Notes under the pieces: model-generated
What the model was told of the DNA's origin: nothing
Databases searched by the model: none
The model's input: the letters and a program-made list of their open reading frames with translations, nothing else
Position numbers and translations under genes: made by a program
DNA from: Agelas oroides
Lineage: Eukaryota; Porifera; Demospongiae; Agelasida; Agelasidae
Reading direction: 5' to 3'
Assembly (NCBI GenBank): GCA_949130485.1
Contig: OX422183.1
Coordinates: 9,824,636 to 9,888,635 of the forward strand
Length of the DNA stretch: 64,000 nucleotides
Shown: positions 11,370-23,300 of the stretch, piece after piece
How positions within the stretch are numbered: the first letter of the stretch is position 1
Layout: every line of letters begins with the position of its first letter

Positions 11370-12700
11370 CGTTAACGGCTTGTCTGGAATCGAAGATGAC
11401 TTACCAATAGGCTTCCCTATTTGGCGGCTTTAATGGAGAGAGGCATTTTGTGCTCATTGAAAAATTGGTGCTTGCCTTCATGAACTTGACAAGCTGGAGT
11501 AAATTAGTGGGGAGAGTGAGGCAGTTGGAAAGGCAGACAGTGTACTGAGGAGAGCAGAAGGTCCCAGGGGGTGTGGTATTTGTGGCACAAGAGTATCAGG
11601 CTACAGTGATTAGCTTCACAAAGCCAGTCTATTGCTTTTGCGAGGGAATCTACCAGTCAGTGGGATTGTCTTCTGTGGATTGACAGGTCAGTGAGTGTCA
11701 CCATTTGGTTGCATCTGCCTTGTATTGATCAGGGGATAGGCTTCTACACGGAACACTTGGCACAGAACTTTTGCTCCAAAACTACTATAATAATGTCACT
11801 GTGACGTCAAAGAGGAGGTTGTAAACACTCTGACTGTATGAGTGCAAATGCTACTAAAGCAATTGAAAATGACGGTTATGTATGACCTTATTGGAGCTAG
11901 GGGGGAGAGGGGTCACAACTTAGGTCACAACAATGTTATTTTGGGAAATAGGTGTTCCCAATTCAGTGCACATCTTGGAAGCAGTGCCTTTGGATTAGTC
12001 ACACAAAGGAGACCCAAAAACCCCATGCACTTTCAGTATCATACACCCAACCAAACCCAGCATAGACAGTGGATCATGCATGTGGTACTGAAAACAATAT
12101 GTGCGTGGGTTGGTTAAATTGGTGTGGCTTGTGGGACTATAATGTAGGAACTGGTAGGTTACTATAGGGTCTTGTAATGTCAACAGGTGACTTGGGGTAG
12201 ATTTGACTCATACAGGCATGAAGTAGGTTGTTAGAGGCTTACATGGTTGTAGTAAAGGCAGGGTTGGCTCCACTGTTGAATATAGTGTGTAGAATGAGGA
12301 TACAAAGCATGCAGTTGGACTGTAGGAGATCGAGTTTATTTGTCAAGAGAAATTTGGTTCATGCTGCAGAATTCTAAAAGCTGAGAAGTTAAGGTGATGA
12401 TACACCTAGGTGCTTGTGTGCTTATGGAGAACAGAGCTATCATTTCAGCTTGGAAAAATTGTTTCATGCAGTGTCCACTTTATGAGAAGGTAGTCTAGCA
12501 TGCTGCCAAGCCTAATAGCCATGCATTTGTATACTTAGGCATTTTTCTACTACCCCTCATCATTCTCTATTACCCCTCAGTATTTGCTCCAGCCAAGCAC
12601 AATAGCAACCCTAGCTATACAGCAACAATGGCAGCATATAGTATAACATACCTATAGATCTCAGCAATTTCTGCTACCCCTCAGCAGGGACAGTAGAAAA
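11370..12700. other. Intergenic, no gene recognised
   Basis: Short frames only; no domain-like protein, no strong repeat. Confidence 0.4.
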
Positions 12701-14500
12701 TGCTGAAGGGAGTAGCCTGGCGGGGAATGCTGAAAGGTCATAGAGATCACTACGTGCATACTTGCCATTGTGACTGTAGTAGGATGCTGAGATATTTCTT
12801 AGTAGGATGGGTACAACTGTGCTTGTTCCATGGCACCAAATCCTTAGGTGTGACAGGAAAAGCTCAGCAGTATTAGAAACTGATGAGAGGTGTGGCTAGC
12901 TATTGTGCCTGTCTGCTGAAATTGTTGTGTCAAGCAGTAGAAAACGCTGAGGGATAGTAAGGGACGCAGAATTGCTGTTGAGATTATGGCTGCCATTGTT
13001 CCTATAGTTTTAGAAACTGCTGAAGGGCAGTACAGCGTGTTGATAAATGCTAAGTGAAAGTAGAAATTGCTGAGCTATCCTTGCATTTAGCTATATATAG
13101 TAAGCTGAAGGAAATTAGAGAATGTTAAGGGCCAGTAGAGATTGCTGAAAGGTATGACTACCATTGTGCTTGAATGGAGAGAATGCCAAGGTGGGAAAGG
13201 TACAAGGGAGGCAGTATGTATATACAGACTGTTGAGAGATAATGTATACTTGGCTAAAGAATACACCCTAAAGAATATTTTCTTTAGCCATGCAAGGGTC
13301 AAGGATGTGTGTGTATAGAGAGGATCACTGCATGAGGCATAACAAAAATTTCTGAGGGCATTGCTATCATCATGTACTTCACTGAAATAAAAGCCAATGA
13401 GCAGTAGAAAGTGCAGAGAAATGAGTGGCAGTAGAGATTGTAGCCTTGTTCTCAGGCTCTCGTGTGTGGAGATTGCTGACAGGTTTAACTGCAATTGCGC
13501 TTGACTTTAGAAGTATATAGCTACCAGGAATTGTTGAGTCACATGCAATAGAGACGGCTGAAAGATAATTATGACTGCATGAGGGCAGAAGTGAAATGTC
13601 CTCTGTCACCTCCAGCCAATATAACCTTTTAGTTAGCTACTCCCGACCGTTCACTTCTGCCATATAATTATTTCTCAGCAGTCTCTACTGCCCCTTGGGC
13701 AGTTCCTGCTACTCCAGAGAAATGCTGAGAGTAGCAAGGAATACTAAGTGGAAAGAGCTGAAGGCAACTAATGAATTAATGATGTGCCATTGGGTCAAAG
13801 AATGCTGAGGGGATAGTAGAAAATGGTAAATTGGAATAGAGGATTTATGACTGCTGTTGTGCTTTATTTAATGCTCAGGTATAATTCTAAGTAGTACAGC
13901 TGCTTAGAGTAATGGTTGCCATTGTCCTTGACTGTAGAAATTTGTTTGAAATACTGAGGTCCATAGATATTGTTGAGAGCTATGTATATGGTTGCCTTCT
14001 GCTTGGGTCTGAGAATGCATGAGGGGCAGAACAGAGTGCCAGGGAGTATACAGAAGAGCGCTCAACTGGGGTATATGACTGCCATTTGTGCCTGGTTGAC
14101 AATGCACCTGGCTACTATTGCATGCAGAGAATGCTATGGGGTTGCAGAATTTACTGAGTTCAGTCTGAGGAGTGGACGTGACTGGAGTAATGGCTAGTCT
14201 CACAGGCAGGACTCTCACTGGAGAGTCTGGCCTGTGAAATTAAGTAGCACTATACTCTTGAGCTTGGCTGCAAAAAATCTGTGAGAGTTAGATACGTCAT
14301 TGTGCTTGGCTTCACAGAATGCAGAGGTGTACGCCTACTAGCTATAGGCTTATAAATTGTTATGAGCACTACACTGCTTCCCGGAGTAATGGCTGATGTT
14401 GTGCTTGGGGCTACAGAAACCTTTGGGGTGGCAGGTACTACATAGGGGCTGTAAAGATTGCTGAAAGAATGGTTGTCATTGCAGTAAATGCTGAGGTGTT
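12700..14500. repeat. Decayed dispersed/tandem repeat field
   Basis: Variants of two phrases recur: GCCATTGTGCTTGACTGTAG (near 12762, 12989, 13160, 13489, 13850, 13915, 14082, 14297, 14396) and AGAGATTGCTGAGGGGCAGT (many sites). The spacing is irregular and the copies are heavily mutated, as expected for an old minisatellite or repeat cluster. The short frames overlying it are unlikely to be genes. Confidence 0.55.
14194..14238. repeat. Palindromic MITE remnant
   Basis: CACAGGC and CTCTC on one side pair with GAGAG and GCCTGTG on the other around ACTG. The left end TAGTCTCA resembles the TAGYCTCG family termini. Confidence 0.4.
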
Positions 14501-14740
14501 GTAGTAACAAACTGTACTCGGTAATTTTCGTACGAGCCAACCTCTACGCACTGCATCGAGCCACACCCCTTAGCACTAGTCCTCGCCGGATCTCAGTCAG
14601 AATCGGGCTCTGCAAACACCTGCAACCCTTCGCTGTCTAGCCTCGAAAGTCAAACCCGACCAAACATAAAACTATCCGGACCTGGCTAGCAAGATTATTC
14701 TTTACAGTGCGCACCGGAAACCGTGGAGGCAACTCGAGTC

Positions 14741-14766
14741 AACTCGAACTCGAACTCGAACTCGAA
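14741..14766. repeat. Short CTCGAA hexamer array
   Basis: Four copies of ACTCGA, the reverse complement of the larger array at 10799-10973. Confidence 0.8.
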
Positions 14767-15406
14767 GTTTATCCATCCCCATCACATTGGCCACCAAACT
14801 TTACAGTGCACTAGAACTAATGAAATTATGAGGCTACGCCCACTATGGTGATCACGTGACTTTTATATTGGAGCCAGTGATGGCCAAGCCACTTTCAGCC
14901 TTTTCTAGTACCTTAGCCACCAATTTTTTTTTGCTGCTAATGTGATAAAGTACATCCTCTTCACTAAGAATCTTGGATGGGAAAATATGAATCCATTTGC
15001 TTTTGGAGAAAACAGTAACTTTCTAATTAGTGCACACCAAATAAATGACGTTATTGGCCATAATTTGTTTTTTACAGAATGGTTTTGATCCCCATGCAGG
15101 ATCTGGGTGATATCGACCTTTTACTTTTGCCTCATACCATTTTTAAACTTACATCTAAAGGAAAAGAAATGGTATTTTGGCGATGTATTTTTTGGTCCGT
15201 TTTGGAAATAGTGACATCATAATTGGTCACGTGGTTACCAGAGTGGGTGTGGCAATTCCTGTTAATGAGCTACATATTCTCTCTAAATTTGGACAACGTG
15301 TGCTAAGCAGAAAGAAAGCTATGGAAACCTCCTACTTTTGTTTTCCACCCGATGATGCCTTAATTAATACACCTGAGTGATAGAAGAAGTGAGCAAAGAC
15401 ATATTG

Positions 15407-16426
15407 CTAGGGTAAGGAACATGGAATAACCTTGGAGGTTTCCTCTCCAGATACTGCTTCACATAGCAGCTCTTCAACATCGTCCTTTTTCAGTTGCTGT
15501 TGACACTGTACGGCTCTAAGTTGATACATCTCAAGAAAAACATACCTTGCATCCATTTCACCTAAATTTTCAAGACATGTCATGTTTACAGATGTAAGGA
15601 AAGTAGTTCTAGGAGTATCTTTTGATGCACGGGTAGCCCTTTCAAAATGATCTAGCAATTTTTCTGCTATTTCTGAAGGTTTCGAAGGGTCATCAATGAT
15701 GAAGCCAAGTGTTGTTTTGCTAGCAGACTTCATTGCCTGTGTATCGGTGATTGACTTCATTGCCTGTGTATCGGTGATTGACTTCACCTTGTTTTTGCCC
15801 TGCACTCCGAGCAGAGAAAGGGCTGCTTCTGTAGACATGGATTTGCCGAGGGATACATTTCCATGTGCTATTGCTGCCGGTACTTTGCCTCCATGGGCAT
15901 AGATAGCCTCATAGTGCAGTGCTAACAGCTCTGCTCCTAGCATCAGGAGGGCAGCAGCAAAATTCCTTCCAAAAACTTTTTCAAGCGCATCAATGAGGCC
16001 ACGCAGAGCTTTCCTTGACATTTTATGTGGAGACACTGAAGAAGCCTCACTATCAGAAGGGAGTCCATGTTGGTGAAGAATATGTTCTGGCACATAGTCA
16101 GCCAACCAGATGTAGGGACTTTCCTGAGGTTGAATTAGCTGTCCATCATCTCCAATATGGACTTTTCCGTTGAACACCCACACCTTTCTCACATCACTAA
16201 TATTCTGCAGACCCACAACAGTTACAGCTTTTTTCACAAGGTGATCAGGGTCTTCAGAGTCAGCCTTTAATCTGTAGAATTCCTCAAGTTTACGCATGAG
16301 GTCGATCTGTGAAACACCATGATCATGTAAACAAGTAATTGTGATGCTTATTTGGGTATGTTCTTCAATTCTACAGGGTTTCATTGAGGGAGGGGCATTA
16401 TCCCCCCTGAAAACATTTTTTAACAA
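15407..16426 (-). CDS. P-loop NTPase, primase/helicase-like (DUF927-type?)
   Basis: An uninterrupted frame of 339 codons. It contains a Walker A motif GNVSLGKS (GxxxxGKS) in the second half and, about 45 residues on, a Walker B-like TLGFIIDDPS. A Ser/Thr-rich stretch near the end (TTFLTSVNMTCLENLGEMDAR) sits where sensor motifs lie in helicase-type ATPases. The N-terminal part is not recognised. Similar ATPases with primase-helicase relatives are known as expanded families in some invertebrates; that assignment is from memory of motif order. A 27-bp tandem duplication (15731-15784) repeats SITDTQAMK in frame between Walker A and B. The sequence just upstream of codon 6 ends TTTTCAG, so the true 5' boundary may be an intron acceptor and earlier exons may exist. 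Confidence 0.55.
   Translation of the reverse strand: MLKNVFRGDNAPPSMKPCRIEEHTQISITITCLHDHGVSQIDLMRKLEEFYRLKADSEDPDHLVKKAVTVVGLQNISDVRKVWVFNGKVHIGDDGQLIQPQESPYIWLADYVPEHILHQHGLPSDSEASSVSPHKMSRKALRGLIDALEKVFGRNFAAALLMLGAELLALHYEAIYAHGGKVPAAIAHGNVSLGKSMSTEAALSLLGVQGKNKVKSITDTQAMKSITDTQAMKSASKTTLGFIIDDPSKPSEIAEKLLDHFERATRASKDTPRTTFLTSVNMTCLENLGEMDARYVFLEMYQLRAVQCQQQLKKDDVEELLCEAVSGEETSKVIPCSLP
15731..15784. repeat. 27-bp in-frame tandem duplication
   Basis: Two identical 27-bp units (starting CATTGCCTGTGTATCGG) within the P-loop NTPase frame. It adds nine residues without breaking the frame. Confidence 0.9.
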
Positions 16427-18392
16427 GACCTACACGCCTGTAGAGTTATGTGGAAACCCTGCAGCCTTCTCTCTGCACACAGTCATGGAACAAATAAGAA
16501 GTATAGGCTACAGCACTGGGGAAGGGTTTCGTAGCCAGCAATGTAATGGCTTTATCCTTGCATTTGTTATAGTAGAGACAGCCTGATTTAAGTTCTTACG
16601 ACTACAGATGAGGTTTGGTATCTGGTAAACTGTTCAGCTGTAATTATCACACCATAATAGCATACTATGCACTGCAATGCTCAATTAAGTGTATATTAGT
16701 AAGCAATCCAGTCAAGTACAATACATTTCTTTCTTCTTACAAGCCTTGTCCAAACTGCCACTCTCAGTTTTAAAAAGTTTCCTGGGATATAAAGTGCAAC
16801 AGCATGGGGTGCTGCTCCCTCAAATCTATAACATGTAACTTTAGAGCTCTCCCCCTCCTCCATACCTCGACAAATTTAGAAAATGAAGCCCCATTAACCA
16901 TTGGCTATTCAAAAACTATAAATAGCTTGCCATCAAATCAGTCCTGTGCAAGAAGAAGGCTGTTTTGGGGTTAATATGATGCATCGTGCAACCCTACAGG
17001 AAAGTGAGGCTCATTATAAAAGCATAAAAATGATTTTTACTGTCAATCCACCAGCATGGCCAGAAATGATGCACTGGCAAGCGGACATACCGTAATTAAC
17101 GCAATTATCTCAATTCTCTGTAACAGAGAAACTTACTGTCGATCTGGAGTTACACGCAGCCTCAAACAGCTCCAGCGCTAAAACCATTCGAAGATTGTTG
17201 TCGTGCACATGCGCACCATGCCAAAATTTGTACTTAAACTCAGCTGAAGCTTATTTTTATCGGTACTTTGACCCATTTTTGCAATTTCTAGACAAATTTT
17301 TATGGTTGCAACTAGAGTTGTGCGGTATCACGGTAATTCAATAATACTGCGATAATCTGCGTAGGCGATAATCGTACCGCGGCTTGTAGTACGTTGTCGG
17401 TATATTGAAAACTCGAAACTTTTGCTTGGCTCTCACGTTACAAGAAGATTCTTTGTAGTATGGACAAACTGCACCACCTCTTTTTTCTTCATAGAATTAT
17501 TACCAGAAGAAATAAGTACACACACCTTTGCATCAGTACTGGGAGAAAAGTGCTGCTACCAAAGTCAAAAGACAAAACAAAGCGATACTGATTTTATTGT
17601 GACAGTATGCCATTTACTTTCTGATTGCACAACACACTTGCATATATTATTTGTATGTCAATCACCAAGCACTATAACACGAGTCAAGTACAATGCTTTG
17701 CATTGAATTGTAGCAGCAACACAACATCATACAAGCCCCACGAAATTAAAAAAGATTCCATATAGGCAAGGCCTCCCTATATAGCCGTGGCTGCATAGGC
17801 ATAAAAGTCATGAGCCATCTTTAAAATAATAATATTCACTCAGTAGCACTTACAGTGTACACTATATATATTAAGCTATATAGCTTTCACTGTTAATTTT
17901 CATGCAGGCCTTGAATTGTGGTAGAAAATTCCTTCTCATATTCAGCCTACTAGCAACACATGCACAATCATAATTATATTATATTCTTGCATGGTGCGTG
18001 GGAGGTTGAAAGGCACCGCCTGTGCCAATATTTGGCATATTGGCACTGTTAGCAATGCCAATATCGATATCTGCGCCAATTAGTCACGCGCTTTTCCAAT
18101 TATAGTCGCAAGAGCTAGTGCACACTGGTGGCTGTTTTTATGTCAATGTTAGGCTGGCCATCGACCCTTCACTTGCAAAATTAGCGAAGCGGATCGGCGA
18201 CTTGCGGCATTGGCTAGCGATTATATAGTGATGATATACTATCATATAAACCTGCATCCTTTTCCCCTGGCTAGGAAAGACGACCTCTGCAACACCTAGA
18301 CTTGACCAAGAGTGGCGGAAGATCATCTTGTCCATCCATCAATCTTAAATATAGTGCAGAACAGTTGGCTTTGTAGTGCAAAACACAACACA
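16427..18392. other. Intergenic, no gene recognised
   Basis: No persuasive frames. A possible upstream exon of the NTPase gene (open in one frame from about 16560 to 16455, minus) cannot be confirmed. A GATAATC-rich short inverted segment lies near 17335-17385. Confidence 0.35.
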
Positions 18393-18650
18393 GGGGTCCC
18401 CATATCTACCATAGATATGGGGATGGGGGTCCCCATATCTATGTAGTTTTGGGGACGGGGTGCCCAATTCTATATAGTTATGGGGACCCCATTCAGATAG
18501 GCAGGGGTCCCCAAATCTATGAAGGGGTCCCCATATCTACCGTAGATATGGGGATGGGGGTCCCCATATCTATGTAGATTTGGGGACAGGGTCCCCAAAT
18601 CTATATAGTTTTGGGGACCCGAGGTCCCCATAATCGGGGGTCCCCATATT
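18393..18650. repeat. GGGGTCCCC palindromic tandem repeat
   Basis: Two 130-bp units (18393 and 18523) made of GGGGTCCCCATATCTA and its complement TAGATATGGGGA, with variants in which ATATC becomes AAATC. The region can form many alternative hairpins. Confidence 0.8.
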
Positions 18651-19465
18651 CACATGACACCGGGCGCCATATACAGCTCTGCACTGTGACCAAAACCTGA
18701 TACAAACCAACAACGAATAGCGTTTCTTCACATGCTGCAAATTCTCCTTGCCCAACGACATGTGCCAGCCAACTCTTTCCACTCACTAGGGTCAACCAGA
18801 ATCAGCCTCAAGCGCTCACTAGATAGCTACAAACTGAAATACAGAAGCCGTACCAGATGCAGACGCTATGTTCTTCTTCTTCTTCTTCTTTATAACCTCC
18901 ACTTAAGGAGAGTATCCCTGTTTGGGCAAATTTCTGCAGCCAGTTGTGGGGGCCTAGGGTAAGGTCACCAATTATTGGACGCTCAAATTATTGGACACGT
19001 AGAAACCATTTCAATTTTTCTCCCGCGTCAGCTGCTTGGCGGTTTTGAAATCATGCTCGAGGCAAGGTCAGTCCATGTGTTCTCTGGCTGTAGGCAGCAG
19101 TAAACCAGTTGGGTTAGCAGCCAGGGCCTACCGTCGTGACATTCACAAGCCCTCTTTTATCTATGCCTCTGCTTACGCTGCTCATTGAGAAGTTGGTCAA
19201 CTTTCTTTACTGAAACTTGTGAACTACAGGACGTACGCGAACTGTCAAAGTATCATTCTGATGGTAATTTATCCTACTTTCATTGAGGTGCTTATTGGGG
19301 CACTAGATAGCTTAACCTCTGACTGCCTTCCCCAAGTATTCATGTACCGTTCAGTCCAATTGTTGGACAATTCCTACTAACAGCCACAAGCAAACTTGTA
19401 TTGTACTTGGGAGGTCCTATGTGTGTATTTATGTCAATAGTCATGCCACTATATTCACTTTGCAG

Positions 19466-19792
19466 ATGGCGTCTGCTCCTGAACCTACCTCACATTATAC
19501 TGAAGACAGTCTACAACTTGCCATTCAAGATGTACGTTGTAGTAAACTATCCTTGAGGATGGCAGCTCGTCAATATGGCATTCCGAAGAACACACTATCG
19601 TTATATGTATCAGGAAAGCTTCAGATAGGTGCCAGACGTGGTCCTGCTTCTATCTTATCTCCTGAAGAAGAGCAAAGGATCGTCGACTATGCAGTACACA
19701 TGGGAGAAATTGGATATGGACGCACACGTGAGCAGATATTTGATATTGTTGCAGCAATTGTGTCAAAGATGGGCGTCCCAATCCTTTTGTGA
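19466..19792 (+). pseudogene. Transposase N-terminal DNA-binding part (psq HTH + CENP-B HTH)
   Basis: The start ATG follows directly after an acceptor-like TTTGCAG. The frame encodes a pipsqueak-type helix-turn-helix (SLQLAIQDVRCSKLSLRMAA then RQYGIPKNTLSLYVSGK) and then a CENP-B-like helical segment (LSPEEEQRIVDYAVHMGEIG). In pogo/Tigger proteins these bind the terminal repeats. The frame leaves the conserved path near 19769, where a one-base loss shifts the following DGRPNPFVNG segment into the next frame. Confidence 0.7.
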
Positions 19793-20775
19793 ATGGTAGG
19801 CCAGGGCGTAAATGGTGGTCTTTGTTTAGAAAGCGGCACCCTGAAATCACTCTACGTACACCTGAGAAGCTACAATTGGCTAGAGCGAAGTGCTGTACTC
19901 CTGAAATTCTGGGTGCTTGGTTCAAGGAGTTTGGAGAGTTCCTTGAAGCACGCTCATCACTGAATAAAGCAGAATGCATTTGGAATGCAGATGAGGCTGG
20001 CTTCCCTCTTTGTGCTACGTCTGGCAAAGTTATTAGCATTCGTAATTCGAAAAATGTCTATGCTATCACTGCAGACACCAAAGAACAGATCACCGCCCTA
20101 TGTGCCATTAGTGCAGCAGGAGATGCTTTGCCTCCGATGCATATATTTCCAGGGACAAGATTTAAGTACAACCCCATGCTTAATTGTGTGGATGGAGCTT
20201 ACTTTGGGCATTCACCAACAGGGTGGATATCGACCGAGCTCTTCTATGGGTGGATTGCCAATCACTTTGCCAAACGTGTCTCTGTTCGTCCTGTCGTTTT
20301 ACTCATTGATGGTCATTCATCACATATCGACATTCATACATTTAAATTTTGCAGGGAAAACAATATCCTTTTGTACTGTCTCCCTCCGCATTCGTCTCAT
20401 TTGACTCAGCCTTTGGACGTGAGTTTCTTTAAGCCTTTAAAGTCAGCTTGGGGGAAAGCCTGCAATTCCTATTGTGCAACCAATCCAGGATTTCAAGTCA
20501 CTAAACACGAGTTTGCACAGGTTTTTCATGAGGCGTGGCTGTCTTCAACAAGAATGTCAACCATCGTAAATGGCTTCCGAGAAGCTGGCATATGCCCATT
20601 CAAACCTGAAGTCGTTTTGAAAAGTAAATTGCTACCATCTCTACAGTTTACCTCAGAGAAGTCGACCTTGGAGGCTCAGAAGTCTACAGCGGCTCAGAGT
20701 ACACAGCGGAATCCTGTGACAGTATTTGAGAGTTTGATTGGAGAGGAGAAAGTGAAGAAGTTTGGAGAGGTTTGA
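19789..20775 (+). pseudogene. pogo/Tigger DDE-superfamily transposase core
   Basis: The catalytic acidic residues are visible: WNADEAG (Asp 68 of this segment), LLIDGHSSH (Asp 174) and TQPLDVSFFKPLKSAW (Asp 210), giving a DD35D arrangement with the pogo-type PLDVxxFxPLK signature. The segment begins in GRPGRKWW, the classic end of the CENP-B HTH. The reading frame ends at KFGEV because an extra G near 20764 shifts FEEKYDIE into the next frame. It would cut and join DNA at TA sites in the nucleus, but this copy is frameshifted on both sides. Confidence 0.78.
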
Positions 20776-21646
20776 GGAGAAGTACGACATTGAATCTGAT
20801 GAACTGTATTCTGTGTGGGTGAAAATGAAGTCGCTATCTATTCAAGATGATCAGCCCTCAGTTTCGCATACCACTTCAAGGGACACTATATCGGATTCAT
20901 CATTGGCTGCAAACCAAAAGTCTATTTCCAACCAGCCACCAGAAACCAGAAACCAGCAACCTAGTGCACCCAAGGCCTCCGTTTTGGATAGTATACTTGT
21001 TTACCCGAGTGTACCAGAGAGTAGTAAATCAACAAGTAAAGCATCCTTGCCAAAACATTTATCTGGAGAACAATTTATTCAGTATCTGCAGGAAAAGGAC
21101 GAGAAAGAGCAGGCTGAGCTAGAGAAAGCAGAACGTAAAGCAGAATGTGAGAGGAAAAAAAAGGAGCGTGAACAGAAGAAAGAACTACAAGAAGAAAGGA
21201 GAAAGAAGCAATTGCAAAGAGAGAAAAAGAAGCTTGAAGCAGAAAGGAAGAAGCAAGAGCGTATTAATGCTTCTCGTGGTCGAGGCTCTAGGGGTCGTGG
21301 TCGTGGTCGAGGCTCTCGAGGTCGTGGTCAAGGCTCTCAAGGACAAGGTGGAGATCGAGGTACTTTCCAAGGTCAGTGCCACTCTCAAGACCTTCTGAAC
21401 AGTGATGACAGCTCAGACACAGATGGAGATGGAAAGGCAGCGGTCACATCGTCAAGCACATCAAGCAGTGAGGACTGTGAGGAACCTGGTGGTGAGACTA
21501 GCACTAGTTCCGATGAGTGTAACTGTGTAGTTTGTGATACTCATGATGATGGAAGATGGATTCAGTGTGACGTTTGTGACTCCTGGTGTCATTTCAAGTG
21601 TGCAAATATTCCTGACAATTTATCTACTGAAAGCTTAGACTGGTAA
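20762..21646 (+). pseudogene. Transposase C-terminal tail: coiled coil, RG repeats, PHD finger
   Basis: It continues the transposase in the shifted frame. In order: a low-complexity linker, a long charged coiled coil (EKDEKEQAELEKAERKAECE and onward), an Arg-Gly repeat block (SRGRGSRGRGRGRG), an acidic Ser-rich stretch and a PHD finger (CNCVVCDTHDDGRW, CDVCDSWCHFKC). The finger is cut off: TGG is followed by TAA where the second copy downstream has CAA, so the last Cys residues are lost. A PHD finger on a pogo transposase suggests chromatin-targeted insertion; that is inference. Confidence 0.68.
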
Positions 21647-21793
21647 TGTGTATGCTGAACTGAATTACATGCACTGTGAATGTGTTATATTTGTATATAT
21701 TGAACTGAATTACACTGTGAATGTGTTATCGGGGCGAGCGTGAGCGAGCCCCCTTCTAGTGATGCTAATGGGACTTTTGTATATATATATATA
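21508..21793 (+). repeat. Duplicated unit U1 (PHD end plus 3' flank)
   Basis: A 286-bp unit repeated in tandem. U1 contains the end of the PHD finger, the trailing sequence with two GTGAATGTGTTA words, and a GGGGCGAGC palindrome. U2 begins at 21794. Confidence 0.8.
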
Positions 21794-21973
21794 TTCCAAT
21801 GAGTGTAATTGTGTAGTTTGTGATACTCATGATGATGGAAGATGGATTCAGTGTGACGTTTGTGACTCCTGGTGTCATTTCAAGTGTGCAAATATTCCTG
21901 ACAATTTATCTACTGAAAGCTTAGACTGGCAATGTGTATGCTGAACTGAATTACATGCACTGTGAATGTGTTA
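21794..21973 (+). repeat. Duplicated unit U2, first part, with second PHD copy
   Basis: Almost identical to 21508-21687. Its PHD copy keeps CAA after the TGG codon, so it reads WQCVC and then stops. The unit is interrupted after GTGTTA by a Helitron-like insertion and resumes at 23017. Confidence 0.8.
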
Positions 21974-22030
21974 TTGGGGCTCGCTGCGCTCGCCCCACTC
22001 TTGTGGTGAAAACGGAAAATTGTCTATATA

Positions 22031-22075
<45 letters not shown>

Positions 22076-23016
22076 TACGTGCGTATTCCGTATATGCATT
22101 CTGCCCTATTTGTGCGCGATGCAATATTTCCGCATTGCATATTGGGTTCATGTATTACTGCTTGCTCAAGAGACAAGACTAGAAAGGCTGAACAGTGGGA
22201 ATCAACGCAACAGGGATTTGAAAACGGCGAGGGAAGGCAGGCACTACTAGCGAGACCGAGACTGATTATTGACGACGTGCTTCGTGACTCTGTCACCAGC
22301 GGGGAGTGCTCATTGTACAGAGCGATCAGCTTGTGAGAATTCGAATCACGGAGGCCGGCGTGACTCGATCAAATATGAGCAACAGCTAGAGAAGAGCTTG
22401 TGAAACTTCCATACCACAACTCCAGTAATTGCATGTGCTCAGGAAATGAGCTGACAATATAGACTACATCAAAAAAGACCTGGCTCCATACTCCATAGCT
22501 GAGAGAATCCTGATCCCACAGCTCTATGGGCTCAGCAAATATCCACTATATAGACATGCACTTGAGGAGACAGTGCCGAAATGTGGAGTCACAGGAAACC
22601 AATGGAATATACTTGTTCGTATACTAAGCTGTTGAACCCTCACCCTTGACTTGCAACCCTTCAGGCCAATTGCTTGGAGACTAAATTTGTTGCCTACAGC
22701 TGTAGCTACTACCCCACTGTAACGACACAGAGTGTGTACAATGAACCCAACCACATAGCTACCCAGATGAGCACATAGCTATACCCAAGCTATATTGCTC
22801 CATGGACACCGGCATACATTTGATACCCTAGCCTCACCCCTGGGCATTCCCGCCTCTACTGTTACAGGCTACAGCTGGAGGTGGAGAAGACCTGGGAACG
22901 AGCCTATTGTCATGTGAGACTTAGTGTATGCAAGTGGGTAAATGTAGTGCTATGAAACTCTAATGCATCATGTAACTCATTCACGCTTGCCCCACAATGC
23001 ACTGCATTCCCCTAGT
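21974..23016 (+). mobile_element. Helitron-like element A with empty-site proof
   Basis: It starts TTGGGGCTCGC after an A and ends CCCCTAG before a T, the A|T insertion and CTAG end typical of Helitrons. A small AATGCACTGCATT hairpin sits just inside the 3' end. Unit U1 shows the uninterrupted site (GTGTTA joined to TATTTGTATATATTG), so both borders are fixed to the base. It contains a TA microsatellite (22023-22072) and a decayed match to the repeat-protein start of element B, but no intact gene. Confidence 0.75.
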
Positions 23017-23090
23017 ATTTGTATATATTGAACTGAATTACACTTGTGAATGTGTTATCGGGGCGAGCTAACGGGACTTTCGTATATATA
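23017..23090 (+). repeat. Remainder of duplicated unit U2
   Basis: Matches 21688-21785 of U1, lacking about 24 bases after GGGGCGAGC. Confidence 0.75.
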
Positions 23091-23300
23091 CTAGACGAAT
23101 GCAGGGCATTGTGGGGCGAGCCTGAGCAAGCAGTATGCCAAGGACTACAATTGTTCATACGTAGTTCGTATACACGCGTGCCCTTTTGCACTTCTTGTCG
23201 AGGTGTCGAAGTTGGCCTGGCGTTTAGTAAGAAGTGAAGTTGCTGTTTGTCTACTGTGCCTCATCCGAGTGTATAAATGACAGAGGCAGTGTGGTACATT
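23091..23300 (-). mobile_element. 3' end of a further Helitron-like element (minus)
   Basis: Read on the minus strand, the sequence ends CTGCATTCGTCTAG followed by T, with the hairpin and GGCTCGCCCCACAATG block shared by the other elements. The opposite end was not found, so only the terminus is annotated. Confidence 0.45.

Noticed and set aside
22329..22350. tRNA-like box (TTCGAATC)
   Set aside because: No matching A box, acceptor stem or anticodon arm.
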